The position numbers and the translations under genes are program-made. A stretch of DNA of 5,281 nucleotides from an uncultured Megasphaera sp. (lineage in GTDB: Bacteria > Bacillota > Negativicutes > Veillonellales > Megasphaeraceae), in NCBI GenBank assembly GCA_937895695.1, contig CALBLM010000097.1, positions 1 through 5,281 of the forward strand, read 5' to 3'. Positions 1-5,224 of this stretch are shown in pieces (position 1 is the first letter of the stretch; each line of letters opens with the position of its first letter). The notes beneath the pieces are model-generated. The model saw only the letters and a program-made list of their open reading frames with translations, was not told the origin of the DNA and did no database searches.

Positions 1-1326
1 TTCTTTCATTTGTTCCATAAACCGGTTGCGCTGGTCAATGGGGTCATTTAATTCCGAAAAACCGTTTGCCAGTTCGCGGCCGTAGATGAATGCTTCAAAC
101 CGATACGTGAGCAATGGATTTTCTCTGTCTTGTTTCGTAAGCGGCGAAATTTCCAACGGATGACCCGTAATAATCGTCGGCTGAATTAAGTTTTCTTCTA
201 CATAATCTTCAAAGCAGCCATTAATGATTTTGCCAATACCGTCAAATTCCGTATATTCTACGTGAAGTTCATCGGCAATAGCCCGTGCTTCTTCAATCGT
301 TTTGACTTCCGCAAAATCTTTGCCCGTAAATTTCTTGACAGCTTCAATCATGGTCATGCGATTCCAAGGCGGCGTCAAGTCAATTTCTTTGTCAATATAC
401 GTCAATTTAGTCGTACCGTACAATTCTTGCGCTAATTTAGCAACCAAATCTTCAGTAATAAAGATAACATCTTCCAAGTCGCCATATGCCTGGTACAATT
501 CGACTGTCGTAAATTCCGGATTATGCCGTGTATCAATCCCTTCGTTACGGAAGCAGCGGTTCATTTCATAGACCCGTTCCAAACCGCCGACAAGGAGGCG
601 TTTTAAATGAAGTTCCGGTGCAATACGCAAATACATGTCGATATCCAGCGCATTGTGGTGGGTTTTAAATGGACGAGCTGCAGCACCTCCGGCAATCGTA
701 TGGAGCATCGGTGTTTCGACTTCCAAGAACTGACGGTCATCCAAATATTTACGAATGCCCTTCATAATTTTAGATCGTTTGATAAACGTATCTTTGACTT
801 CTGGATTGACAATCAAATCCAAATACCGCTGACGATAGCGCGTTTCTTTATCTGTCAAACCATGGAATTTTTCCGGAAGGGGACGAAGGGATTTAGATAA
901 GAGTGTCCATTTTTCTACGCGAACCGTTGTTTCTCCAGTATGCGTCGTAAATACAGTACCTTCTACGCCAACAATATCGCCAATATCCAACAATTTGAAC
1001 AATGCATACGAGTCTTCCCCTAAGATATCTTTACGGAAATACAGCTGAATTTCACCGCTCAAGTCACGCAATACGCAAAATGCCGTTTTGCCGTGACGGC
1101 GAATAGCCATCAAACGACCAGCCACACGGACAACAGAATTATCTTTTTCCAATCCTTCTGCTCTTGCCTTTACATCCTGGGCATGATAATCCCAATCAAA
1201 TTTTTGGCCATACGGATATACGCCGGCATCAATAAATTCCTGCATTTTTTCACGGCGTACTTTCATTTGGTCATTTAATTTTTCCTCTTCCATTACGGGA
1301 GTTTCTTTTTCTTTTGTATCCGACAT
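1..1326 (-). CDS. lysS: Lysyl-tRNA synthetase, class II (3' end beyond window)
   Basis: This enzyme attaches lysine to tRNA-Lys in the cytoplasm using ATP. The frame is open for 442 codons from the ATG at 1326 to the window edge. Related enzymes have about 490-505 residues, so roughly the last 50-60, including class II motif 3, lie outside. Visible parts are an OB-fold anticodon-binding domain at about residues 65-145 (VRVAGR at 66-71), the linker LTDKETRYRQRYLDLI at 157-172, motif 1 around VETPML (203-208) with GGAAARPF, the APELHLKRLLVGG segment at 236-248, and motif 2 RNEGIDTRHNPEF at 260-272. GRELANGFSELNDP at 416-429 is typical of bacterial LysRS. The start is fixed by AGGAGG at 1334-1339, 7 nt upstream; the next Met (residue 12) has no such site. 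It lies 19 nt after greA and is probably cotranscribed with it. I see no frameshift or lost catalytic residue in the visible part. Confidence 0.97.
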   Translation of the reverse strand, partial: MSDTKEKETPVMEEEKLNDQMKVRREKMQEFIDAGVYPYGQKFDWDYHAQDVKARAEGLEKDNSVVRVAGRLMAIRRHGKTAFCVLRDLSGEIQLYFRKDILGEDSYALFKLLDIGDIVGVEGTVFTTHTGETTVRVEKWTLLSKSLRPLPEKFHGLTDKETRYRQRYLDLIVNPEVKDTFIKRSKIMKGIRKYLDDRQFLEVETPMLHTIAGGAAARPFKTHHNALDIDMYLRIAPELHLKRLLVGGLERVYEMNRCFRNEGIDTRHNPEFTTVELYQAYGDLEDVIFITEDLVAKLAQELYGTTKLTYIDKEIDLTPPWNRMTMIEAVKKFTGKDFAEVKTIEEARAIADELHVEYTEFDGIGKIINGCFEDYVEENLIQPTIITGHPLEISPLTKQDRENPLLTYRFEAFIYGRELANGFSELNDPIDQRNRFMEQMKE

Positions 1327-1345
1327 GGTTATTCCTCCTATACGA

Positions 1346-1834
1346 TTATTCTGCGTCTGGCGGCAAAATACGATATTTCAATTCGCCTGCCGGTGCTTTG
1401 ACGGTAACTACCGTCGGATTGCTTTGACTAATTGTCTGGCCCAAAATGGCTTTACCTACAGGAGATTCATTGGAAATTTTATTATTAAACGGGTCTGCTT
1501 CGGCTGTACCAACAACGGTATAGTCAAAGCGATCGCCTGTTTCAATATCTTCTAAAATAACTTTGGAGCCCAGGCGTACTTTCGCAGAATCGCCCGGTTC
1601 TTCTTTGATGATTTTAGCTGTACGAATTTTGCCTTCCAATTCAGCAATACGGCCTTCAATAAAAGCCTGTTCGTTTTTGGCATCATCATATTCAGAGTTT
1701 TCGCTCAAGTCGCCCAGGGCAATAGCTTCTTGAATACGTTTGGAAACTTTAATACGGCGGACTGATTTCAGTTCATTCAGTTCGTCTTTTAATTTCTGTA
1801 AACCTTCTTGCGTAATCAGCGTTTCGTTGGTCAT
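1346..1834 (-). CDS. greA: Transcription elongation factor GreA
   Basis: GreA enters the secondary channel of RNA polymerase and stimulates cleavage of the extruded RNA 3' end in backtracked complexes. The protein has 162 residues, close to the usual 158 or so. Residues 1-75 form the antiparallel coiled coil. Its tip carries GDLSENSEYDDA (41-52), whose acidic residues Asp42 and Glu45 match the pair that positions catalytic magnesium in characterised GreA proteins. From about residue 85 comes the FKBP-like C-terminal domain with SNESPVGKAILGQ (121-133). The frame stays open upstream to a GTG at 1894, but the extra 20 residues would be encoded by the leader hairpin and have no ribosome site, so the ATG at 1834 is preferred. 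A consensus promoter lies 93 nt upstream and a terminator-like hairpin sits in the leader, suggesting attenuation. lysS follows after 19 nt. Confidence 0.97.
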   Translation of the reverse strand: MTNETLITQEGLQKLKDELNELKSVRRIKVSKRIQEAIALGDLSENSEYDDAKNEQAFIEGRIAELEGKIRTAKIIKEEPGDSAKVRLGSKVILEDIETGDRFDYTVVGTAEADPFNNKISNESPVGKAILGQTISQSNPTVVTVKAPAGELKYRILPPDAE

Positions 1835-1844
1835 GATAGTGCTG

Positions 1845-1850
1845 CTCCTT
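1845..1850 (-). promoter_or_regulatory. greA Shine-Dalgarno site
   Basis: AAGGAG reads on the minus strand 10 nt before the ATG at 1834. It decides the greA start against the longer GTG-initiated frame. The spacing is at the long end of normal. The nucleotides between this site and the ATG include GCACTAT (1836-1842), which is complementary to the 5' arm of the leader hairpin, so accessibility of the start region could depend on leader folding. Confidence 0.75.
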
Positions 1851-1864
1851 TTCGTTATAATTGC

Positions 1865-1897
1865 AAATAAAATAGTGTCAAGGTAGCTTGGCACTAT
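1865..1897 (-). terminator. Terminator-like hairpin in the greA leader (possible attenuator)
   Basis: On the minus strand the arms AUAGUGCCAAG (1897-1887) and CUUGACACUAU (1882-1872) form an 11-position stem with one internal C-A mismatch and a CUAC loop. The RNA continues UUUAUUUG, so a U-rich tail follows directly. The hairpin lies downstream of the greA promoter and upstream of the greA ribosome site, where it would act on transcripts from that promoter and on readthrough from coaX-dusB. The stem is AU-rich and the mismatch weakens it, so partial rather than full termination is more likely. The E. coli greA leader is known to contain a terminator-like structure that yields short GraL transcripts; similarity of role here is inferred from layout only. 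Confidence 0.55.
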
Positions 1898-1926
1898 GGG
1901 GTCATTACTTTTTTACCGTATCTTTA

Positions 1927-1955
1927 ATTATATTCGTATCTTCAAGGTATGTCAA
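1927..1955 (-). promoter_or_regulatory. Consensus sigma-A-type promoter of greA-lysS
   Basis: On the minus strand TTGACA (1955-1950) is followed after exactly 17 nt by TATAAT (1932-1927), a perfect match to the housekeeping consensus in both boxes and spacing. Transcription would begin near 1919-1921, giving a leader of about 85 nt before greA. The -35 box overlaps the TGA stop of dusB (1954-1952), so the promoter is packed against the upstream gene. It gives greA-lysS its own strong expression independent of coaX-dusB. No operator-like palindrome covers it, so control would have to act later, through the leader hairpin. Confidence 0.85.
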
Positions 1956-2938
1956 TCAATCTCAGCCATCATATCGTGGATAATCATTCTAAACTCATCG
2001 GCTGATTTAGCTCGGTTGATTCGTTCACGCAGTCCTGCCGAACCATACATTCCCTTCGTATACCATGAGGCATGAGAACGCATTTCCCGAATGCCGATAT
2101 ATTCTCCTTTATAAGCGACTAACGCTTCAAAATGTTCCAGTATTTGCATATATCGTTCACGCGGCGTTGGTGGCGGCAGTATCTCACCGGTTGCCATATA
2201 ATGATAAATCTGCGGAAAAATCCATGGATTCCCTTGGGCACCGCGTCCTACCATAACGGCATCACAACCCGTTTCCGTAAACATACGCATTGCCGACGGG
2301 CCGTCCACAATGTCGCCGTTGCCAATAACGGGAATCGTAACGGCTTCTACGACCTGCCGAATTTTATCTAAATCAGCCTTGCCGCTGTAAAATTGTTCCC
2401 GTGTTCTACCATGTACCGTAATGGCCGCAGCTCCCGCTTGTTCTGCCCGTTTGGCTAGCTCTACGGCTGCAAACGAATGGTCATCCCATCCAGTTCGCAT
2501 TTTGACAGTTACTGGAACGGATACGGCATGGACGACCGCTTTGATGACTTGTTCTGCTAAGGGCAGATTTTTCATTAACGCTGAACCATCGCCATTCTTT
2601 ACTACTTTTTTGACAGGACATCCCATATTAATATCGACAATATCCGCTCCTGCTTTTTCGACAACCGCCGCCGCTTGGGCCATGACTAAAGGGTCCGAGC
2701 CAAATATCTGCATGGACAGCGGATGTTCTCGTTCGTCAATTTGCAGCAATTCAGCTGTATGGGAATTGCTATAGCGGATTCCTTGAGAACTAATCATTTC
2801 GGCGCATACCAACGCCGCGCCATACTGACGGGCAATGACGCGGTATGGTAAATCACAAACGCCAGCCATCGGCGCGAGTATGACTGGGTGTTCCAATGTA
2901 ACAGAGCCGATGGAAAACTTCTTAGCAGTTGCGTTCAT
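1952..2938 (-). CDS. dusB: tRNA-dihydrouridine synthase, DusB-like
   Basis: This FMN-dependent enzyme reduces specific uridines in the tRNA D-loop to dihydrouridine using NADPH. The protein is 328 residues, typical for the family. An N-terminal TIM barrel begins with the FMN-binding segment LAPMAGVCD (21-29). INMGCP (103-108) contains the catalytic Cys107. Lys146 in VKMRTGW, His176 in VHGRTR, GNGDI (206-210) and GRGAQGNPW (231-239) are the usual FMN and phosphate contacts. The region after about residue 250 is the helical tRNA-binding domain, with IREMRSHASWYTKG at 283-296. Assignment to the DusB branch rather than another Dus rests on overall likeness and the neighbouring greA/lysS, so the exact uridine target is uncertain. 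The ATG at 2938 lies inside the end of coaX (17-nt overlap) with only a distant AAGGA (2952-2956), which points to translational coupling. The stop codon overlaps the greA promoter -35 box. Confidence 0.95.
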   Translation of the reverse strand: MNATAKKFSIGSVTLEHPVILAPMAGVCDLPYRVIARQYGAALVCAEMISSQGIRYSNSHTAELLQIDEREHPLSMQIFGSDPLVMAQAAAVVEKAGADIVDINMGCPVKKVVKNGDGSALMKNLPLAEQVIKAVVHAVSVPVTVKMRTGWDDHSFAAVELAKRAEQAGAAAITVHGRTREQFYSGKADLDKIRQVVEAVTIPVIGNGDIVDGPSAMRMFTETGCDAVMVGRGAQGNPWIFPQIYHYMATGEILPPPTPRERYMQILEHFEALVAYKGEYIGIREMRSHASWYTKGMYGSAGLRERINRAKSADEFRMIIHDMMAEID

Positions 2939-3686
2939 AAATAATTCTCAGTCCTTCTAAGGTCAGCATCGGTTCAACGACATCAATAGAGTTCGATGCC
3001 GGTGCAATGACAACGGCCAAACCGCCCGTAGCCACAACTTTGGCATTGCATCCCAATTCTTTGCGCATCCGGCTGACGATACCGTCAATTTGGCCTACAA
3101 ATCCATAATACACGCCGGCCTGCATGCTTTCTACTGTGTTGCGGCAAATAACCCGTTCTGTACGACGAATTTCGATTCGCGGCAATTTAGCCGTCCGTTG
3201 TACTAAGGCATCTGTGGAAATGCCAATACCCGGACAGATAGAACCGCCCAAGTAATTGCCTTTTTTATCGACAGCACAAAATGTCGTTGCCGTGCCAAAA
3301 TCAATGATAATAACAGGACCGCCATATTTCGCATAGGCTCCTACAGCATTGACAATACGATCTGCCCCTACTTCACGCGGATTATCGTATTTAATATCCA
3401 TACCAGTCTTAACACCGGGGCCGATAACGAGAGGCACTAATCCAAAATACCGCTGACACATCCGTTCCAATGTTGGCATTACTGGCGGCACAACGGACGA
3501 AATAATAATCGCTTTAATTTCATCAGAATCGACACCATTGAGATAAAATAAATTGCGAATCAATACGCCATATTCATCGGTCGTGCGAAGACGATTGGTT
3601 GAGACACGCCAATGGTCCAACAATTCCTTGCCCTTAAAAATGCCCAAAACAATATTCGTGTTTCCTACATCGATAACTAATAACAT
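2922..3686 (-). CDS. coaX: Type III pantothenate kinase
   Basis: CoaX phosphorylates pantothenate with ATP, the first committed step of coenzyme A synthesis. Type III enzymes belong to the ASKHA fold, need a monovalent cation, and are generally insensitive to CoA feedback. The 254-residue length is normal. The N-terminal DVGNTN (6-11) is the phosphate-binding motif. YDNPREVGADR (100-110) carries the catalytic Asp109. IDFGTATTF (128-136) is the second nucleotide-binding motif, and GGSICPGIGIS (147-157) and ATGGLA (219-224) complete the family pattern. Start choice is supported by GGGAG at 3695-3699, 8 nt before the ATG. The gene ends 17 nt inside dusB, with no terminator between them, so the two form a transcription unit that can read on into greA-lysS. 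A candidate extended -10 promoter lies about 45 nt upstream, just after the birA terminator. Confidence 0.97.
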   Translation of the reverse strand: MLLVIDVGNTNIVLGIFKGKELLDHWRVSTNRLRTTDEYGVLIRNLFYLNGVDSDEIKAIIISSVVPPVMPTLERMCQRYFGLVPLVIGPGVKTGMDIKYDNPREVGADRIVNAVGAYAKYGGPVIIIDFGTATTFCAVDKKGNYLGGSICPGIGISTDALVQRTAKLPRIEIRRTERVICRNTVESMQAGVYYGFVGQIDGIVSRMRKELGCNAKVVATGGLAVVIAPASNSIDVVEPMLTLEGLRIIYERNC

Positions 3687-3728
3687 TTTTTATTCTCCCT
3701 GCACTAAATGAAGTAATATACGCCTAAT

Positions 3729-3757
3729 ATAATAACAGAGTTTTTCCTTCTTGAATA
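3729..3757 (-). promoter_or_regulatory. Candidate extended -10 promoter of coaX-dusB
   Basis: On the minus strand TATTAT (3734-3729) matches five of six positions of the -10 consensus and is preceded by TG one base away, the extended -10 form. At 17 nt spacing the -35 position reads TATTCA (3757-3752), matching only three of six. The site falls between the birA terminator and the coaX ribosome site and would give a leader of about 35 nt. It is the best candidate in the gap, but the sequence is AT-rich and another start cannot be excluded. Confidence 0.45.
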
Positions 3758-3792
3758 GTCTTTATCTTAATTTATCACGGCCATTTGCGTAT

Positions 3793-3847
3793 AAAAAAAA
3801 GACTGTAACAAAATAAGTCTTTTCTGAGCTCATCTTGTTACAGCCTT
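3793..3847 (-). terminator. Rho-independent terminator downstream of birA
   Basis: On the minus strand the arms GGCUGUAACAAGAU (3845-3832) and AUUUUGUUACAGUC (3814-3801) pair over 14 positions including two G-U pairs, with a 17-nt loop containing the palindrome GAGCTC. An uninterrupted run of eight Ts (3800-3793) follows. This ends the birA transcript about 140 nt after its stop codon and separates it from the coaX promoter. The plus-strand side has only a weak U-tail (TTGTTT), so the main direction is minus. The stem sequence closely resembles that of the hairpin at 5231-5274. Confidence 0.85.
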
Positions 3848-3916
3848 GTTTCTATGCTGTTTTATGCACATAAGTTTTAACCTTACGATATATGTTCTTC
3901 AATTTTCACACTATAA

Positions 3917-3933
3917 TCTAAAACCGTTTTAGA
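3917..3933. repeat. 17-nt palindrome in the birA 3' gap
   Basis: TCTAAAAC and GTTTTAGA flank a single central C, giving perfect 8-nt arms. The palindrome sits in the 140-nt stretch 3848-3987 between the birA stop and its terminator, where I find no gene, no convincing ribosome site with an open frame, and no other structure. On the plus strand it shares a base with a TATAAT at 3912-3917, but no -35 box accompanies that. It may be a weak RNA hairpin in the birA 3' untranslated region, a protein site, or chance in AT-rich sequence. Confidence 0.4.
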
Positions 3934-3987
3934 GGAAACTATCGCGCATAATAGCAAAAACGTAATAGTATCGCTTCGTCTATCTGC

Positions 3988-4959
3988 CTATTCAGCCGAA
4001 CGAATATGAACGTCGCCGGCTAGCACGCGTTCGATTCCATTGCCTGTATCGACCAGTAAATTTCCATTTTCATCTAAATCGACGGCCTTGCCGCTAAAGG
4101 TCTTATCGCTGGCAATGACATTCACGTTCTGTCCCAATGTGCAGGACAAGACTTTCCATTCTTCCAAAATCGGCGCAAATCCTTCTTCCTGGGCGATAAT
4201 ATAATATTGTTCCAACTGCTGAAGCAGTTCAATAAGCAATTGATTGCGCTGTACCGGTACATCCTCGATGGCAAAGCTGGTGACTATTTTTTTCAGCTCT
4301 TTCGGTAATGCCTTTTTGGATAAACCCGTATTAATGCCAATGCCCATGACTAAATAATTAATTTTTTCTACAGACGCATTTAACTCTGTCAAAATTCCGA
4401 CTATTTTCTTGCCATGTACCAAAATATCATTTGGCCATTTAATACCGCAATGAATCAGACCTAATTTACGCAGCACTTTCGTAATTGCGACAGCAGCAAC
4501 TAAGGTCATTTTAGATACTTCCATAGGCGGAAAATTGGGACGAATAATAACGGAAAACCACAGGCCCTGTGCAAAGGGGGACAAAAATGACCGTTCCAGC
4601 CGTCCACGCCCGCCGGTTTGTTCTTCTGCTACAACCACTGTACCATCATCGGCACCTTGGTCGGCCAATTTTTTAGCCACTGTATTCGTTGAGTCTACGC
4701 GTTCATCATACACAATTTTCTTGCCGAGAATTTGTGTGTGCAGCGCAGCAGAAACTTGTTCCGGCTGAATGAGCTCCGGTGCTTTTTTTAGACAATACCC
4801 TTTTTTGGTATACGATTCAATGCTATATCCTCGTTGTTTTAAAACGCGAATATGTTTCCAAACAGCTGTGCGAGAAATACCAAATAATTCCGAAATTTTT
4901 TGTCCGGATACAAATTCTCCTTGATGTGCCGTTAAATAATCTAAAATATCTTGTCTCAT
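3988..4959 (-). CDS. birA: Bifunctional biotin-[acetyl-CoA-carboxylase] ligase and biotin operon repressor
   Basis: BirA makes biotinyl-5'-AMP and transfers biotin to a lysine of biotin carboxyl carrier domains. Forms with an N-terminal HTH also act as a biotin-sensing repressor. The 323-residue length fits this two-function class. Residues 1-60 form a winged helix with recognition helix SRTAVWKHIRVLK (29-41) and wing GYSIESYTKKGYCL. The catalytic domain contains STNTVAKKLA (90-99), the biotinyl-AMP loop GRGRLERSF (117-125), IKWPNDIL (173-180) with catalytic Lys174, and MGIGINT (205-211). An SH3-like C-terminal domain spans about 275-320. The loop normally reads GRGRxGRxW; here Glu122 replaces the second glycine and Phe125 the tryptophan. 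The ATG at 4959 follows AGGGTGA (4971-4965). The gene is monocistronic, bounded by terminators, and its promoter is covered by a palindrome that suggests repression. Confidence 0.95.
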   Translation of the reverse strand: MRQDILDYLTAHQGEFVSGQKISELFGISRTAVWKHIRVLKQRGYSIESYTKKGYCLKKAPELIQPEQVSAALHTQILGKKIVYDERVDSTNTVAKKLADQGADDGTVVVAEEQTGGRGRLERSFLSPFAQGLWFSVIIRPNFPPMEVSKMTLVAAVAITKVLRKLGLIHCGIKWPNDILVHGKKIVGILTELNASVEKINYLVMGIGINTGLSKKALPKELKKIVTSFAIEDVPVQRNQLLIELLQQLEQYYIIAQEEGFAPILEEWKVLSCTLGQNVNVIASDKTFSGKAVDLDENGNLLVDTGNGIERVLAGDVHIRSAE

Positions 4960-5001
4960 CTATCTCACCCTTTTCATGTTAACTATGTATGATTCAAATA
5001 C

Positions 5002-5009
5002 GATACAAT
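5002..5009 (-). repeat. ATTGTATC half-site, copy in the birA leader
   Basis: The minus strand reads ATTGTATC here, identical to 5052-5059 and sharing ATTGTAT with the arms of the central palindrome. It lies just downstream of the predicted birA start site. With the inverted ATTGTATC on the plus strand at 5021-5028 it makes a second inverted pair with an 11-nt spacer. It may be an auxiliary operator half-site. Confidence 0.45.
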
Positions 5010-5014
5010 GCTTA

Positions 5015-5041
5015 TCAAGGATTGTATCATACAATCCTTGA
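5015..5041. promoter_or_regulatory. Perfect 27-nt palindrome over the birA promoter (candidate operator)
   Basis: The 13-nt arms TCAAGGATTGTAT and ATACAATCCTTGA are exact reverse complements around one central base at 5028. The palindrome covers most of the 16-nt spacer and the whole -10 box of the birA promoter, so a dimeric protein bound here would block RNA polymerase. No U-rich tail follows on either strand, which argues against a terminator. It does not match the known BirA box (TTGTnAACC, 14-16 nt, GGTTnACAA), so the regulator could be BirA with a divergent site or another protein. The palindrome itself is certain; the operator role is inferred from position. Confidence 0.7.
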
Positions 5042-5048
5042 CTGTCAA
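5021..5048 (-). promoter_or_regulatory. Proximal birA promoter
   Basis: On the minus strand TTGACA (5048-5043) is followed after 16 nt by TACAAT (5026-5021), a perfect -35 and a five-of-six -10. TG one base before the -10 box adds an extended -10 element. Transcription would start near 5013-5016, giving a leader of about 55 nt. The embedded palindrome implies that this strong promoter is regulated. Confidence 0.75.
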
Positions 5049-5051
5049 TAG

Positions 5052-5059
5052 GATACAAT
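5052..5059 (-). repeat. ATTGTATC half-site, copy upstream of the birA -35 box
   Basis: This is the second exact ATTGTATC, 50 nt from the copy at 5002-5009 and 24 nt from the like-oriented palindrome arm at 5029-5035. It lies immediately upstream of the -35 box and overlaps a small 11-nt palindrome (5053-5063, ATACA/TGTAT around one base). Its place on the far side of the promoter would suit cooperative binding of a regulator. Confidence 0.45.
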
Positions 5060-5091
5060 GTATTCCCTGTATCAAGCTATACTTCTCTTTT

Positions 5092-5120
5092 ATTATATAA
5101 TACCTTGGCAAATGAACCAA
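5092..5120 (-). promoter_or_regulatory. Possible distal birA promoter
   Basis: On the minus strand TATAAT (5097-5092) is an exact -10 box, with TTGGTT (5120-5115) 17 nt upstream matching three of six -35 positions. Transcription would begin near 5085 and run through the operator region, adding roughly 70 nt to the birA leader. The -10 lies in an AT-rich, partly self-complementary stretch, so it could be chance. Between 5121 and 5224 I see no gene; the only structure is a small inverted repeat, AGAATC and GATTCT around AGGA (5180-5195). Confidence 0.35.
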
Positions 5121-5224
5121 CTCATATCTGTGTATGACGATTATTTTTTAATACCTATGCATTGAACTCTCCCGCTTATAGAATCAGGAGATTCTTGAGA
5201 AGTTTGATATATAAAAAGTGCAAT

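Noticed and set aside
302..1278. Plus-strand open frames of 61-97 codons across the lysS region
   Set aside because: They lie antisense to a lysS frame that is intact over 442 codons with all expected motifs; their translations show no domain pattern and no ribosome sites were evident.
1835..1894. Longer GreA starting at a GTG at 1894 (182 residues)
   Set aside because: The 20 extra residues would be encoded by the leader hairpin, no ribosome site precedes the GTG, and the ATG at 1834 gives the usual family length with AAGGAG upstream.
1894..1905. Tiny leader frame (Met-Thr-Pro-stop) overlapping the greA hairpin
   Set aside because: It has only three sense codons, no ribosome site and no run of regulatory codons; it is expected by chance.
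2065..2774. Plus-strand open frames of 63-117 codons inside dusB
   Set aside because: They are shadows of the dusB frame; the minus-strand protein carries all catalytic and FMN motifs.
3917..3933. GTTTTAGA resembling the start of a type II CRISPR repeat or tracrRNA pairing region
   Set aside because: It occurs once, has no spacing array or cas gene nearby, and is explained by an AT-rich palindrome.
4535..4982. Plus-strand open frames opposite birA (4535-4768 and 4779-4982)
   Set aside because: They are antisense to an intact birA with no plausible ribosome sites or recognisable domains.
5015..5041. The birA palindrome as a rho-independent terminator
   Set aside because: No U-rich tract follows on either strand, and it coincides with a -10 box; an operator is the better explanation.
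5112..5165. Plus-strand 17-codon frame beginning ATG AAC CAA
   Set aside because: It has no ribosome site, is very short, and no clear plus-strand promoter precedes it.
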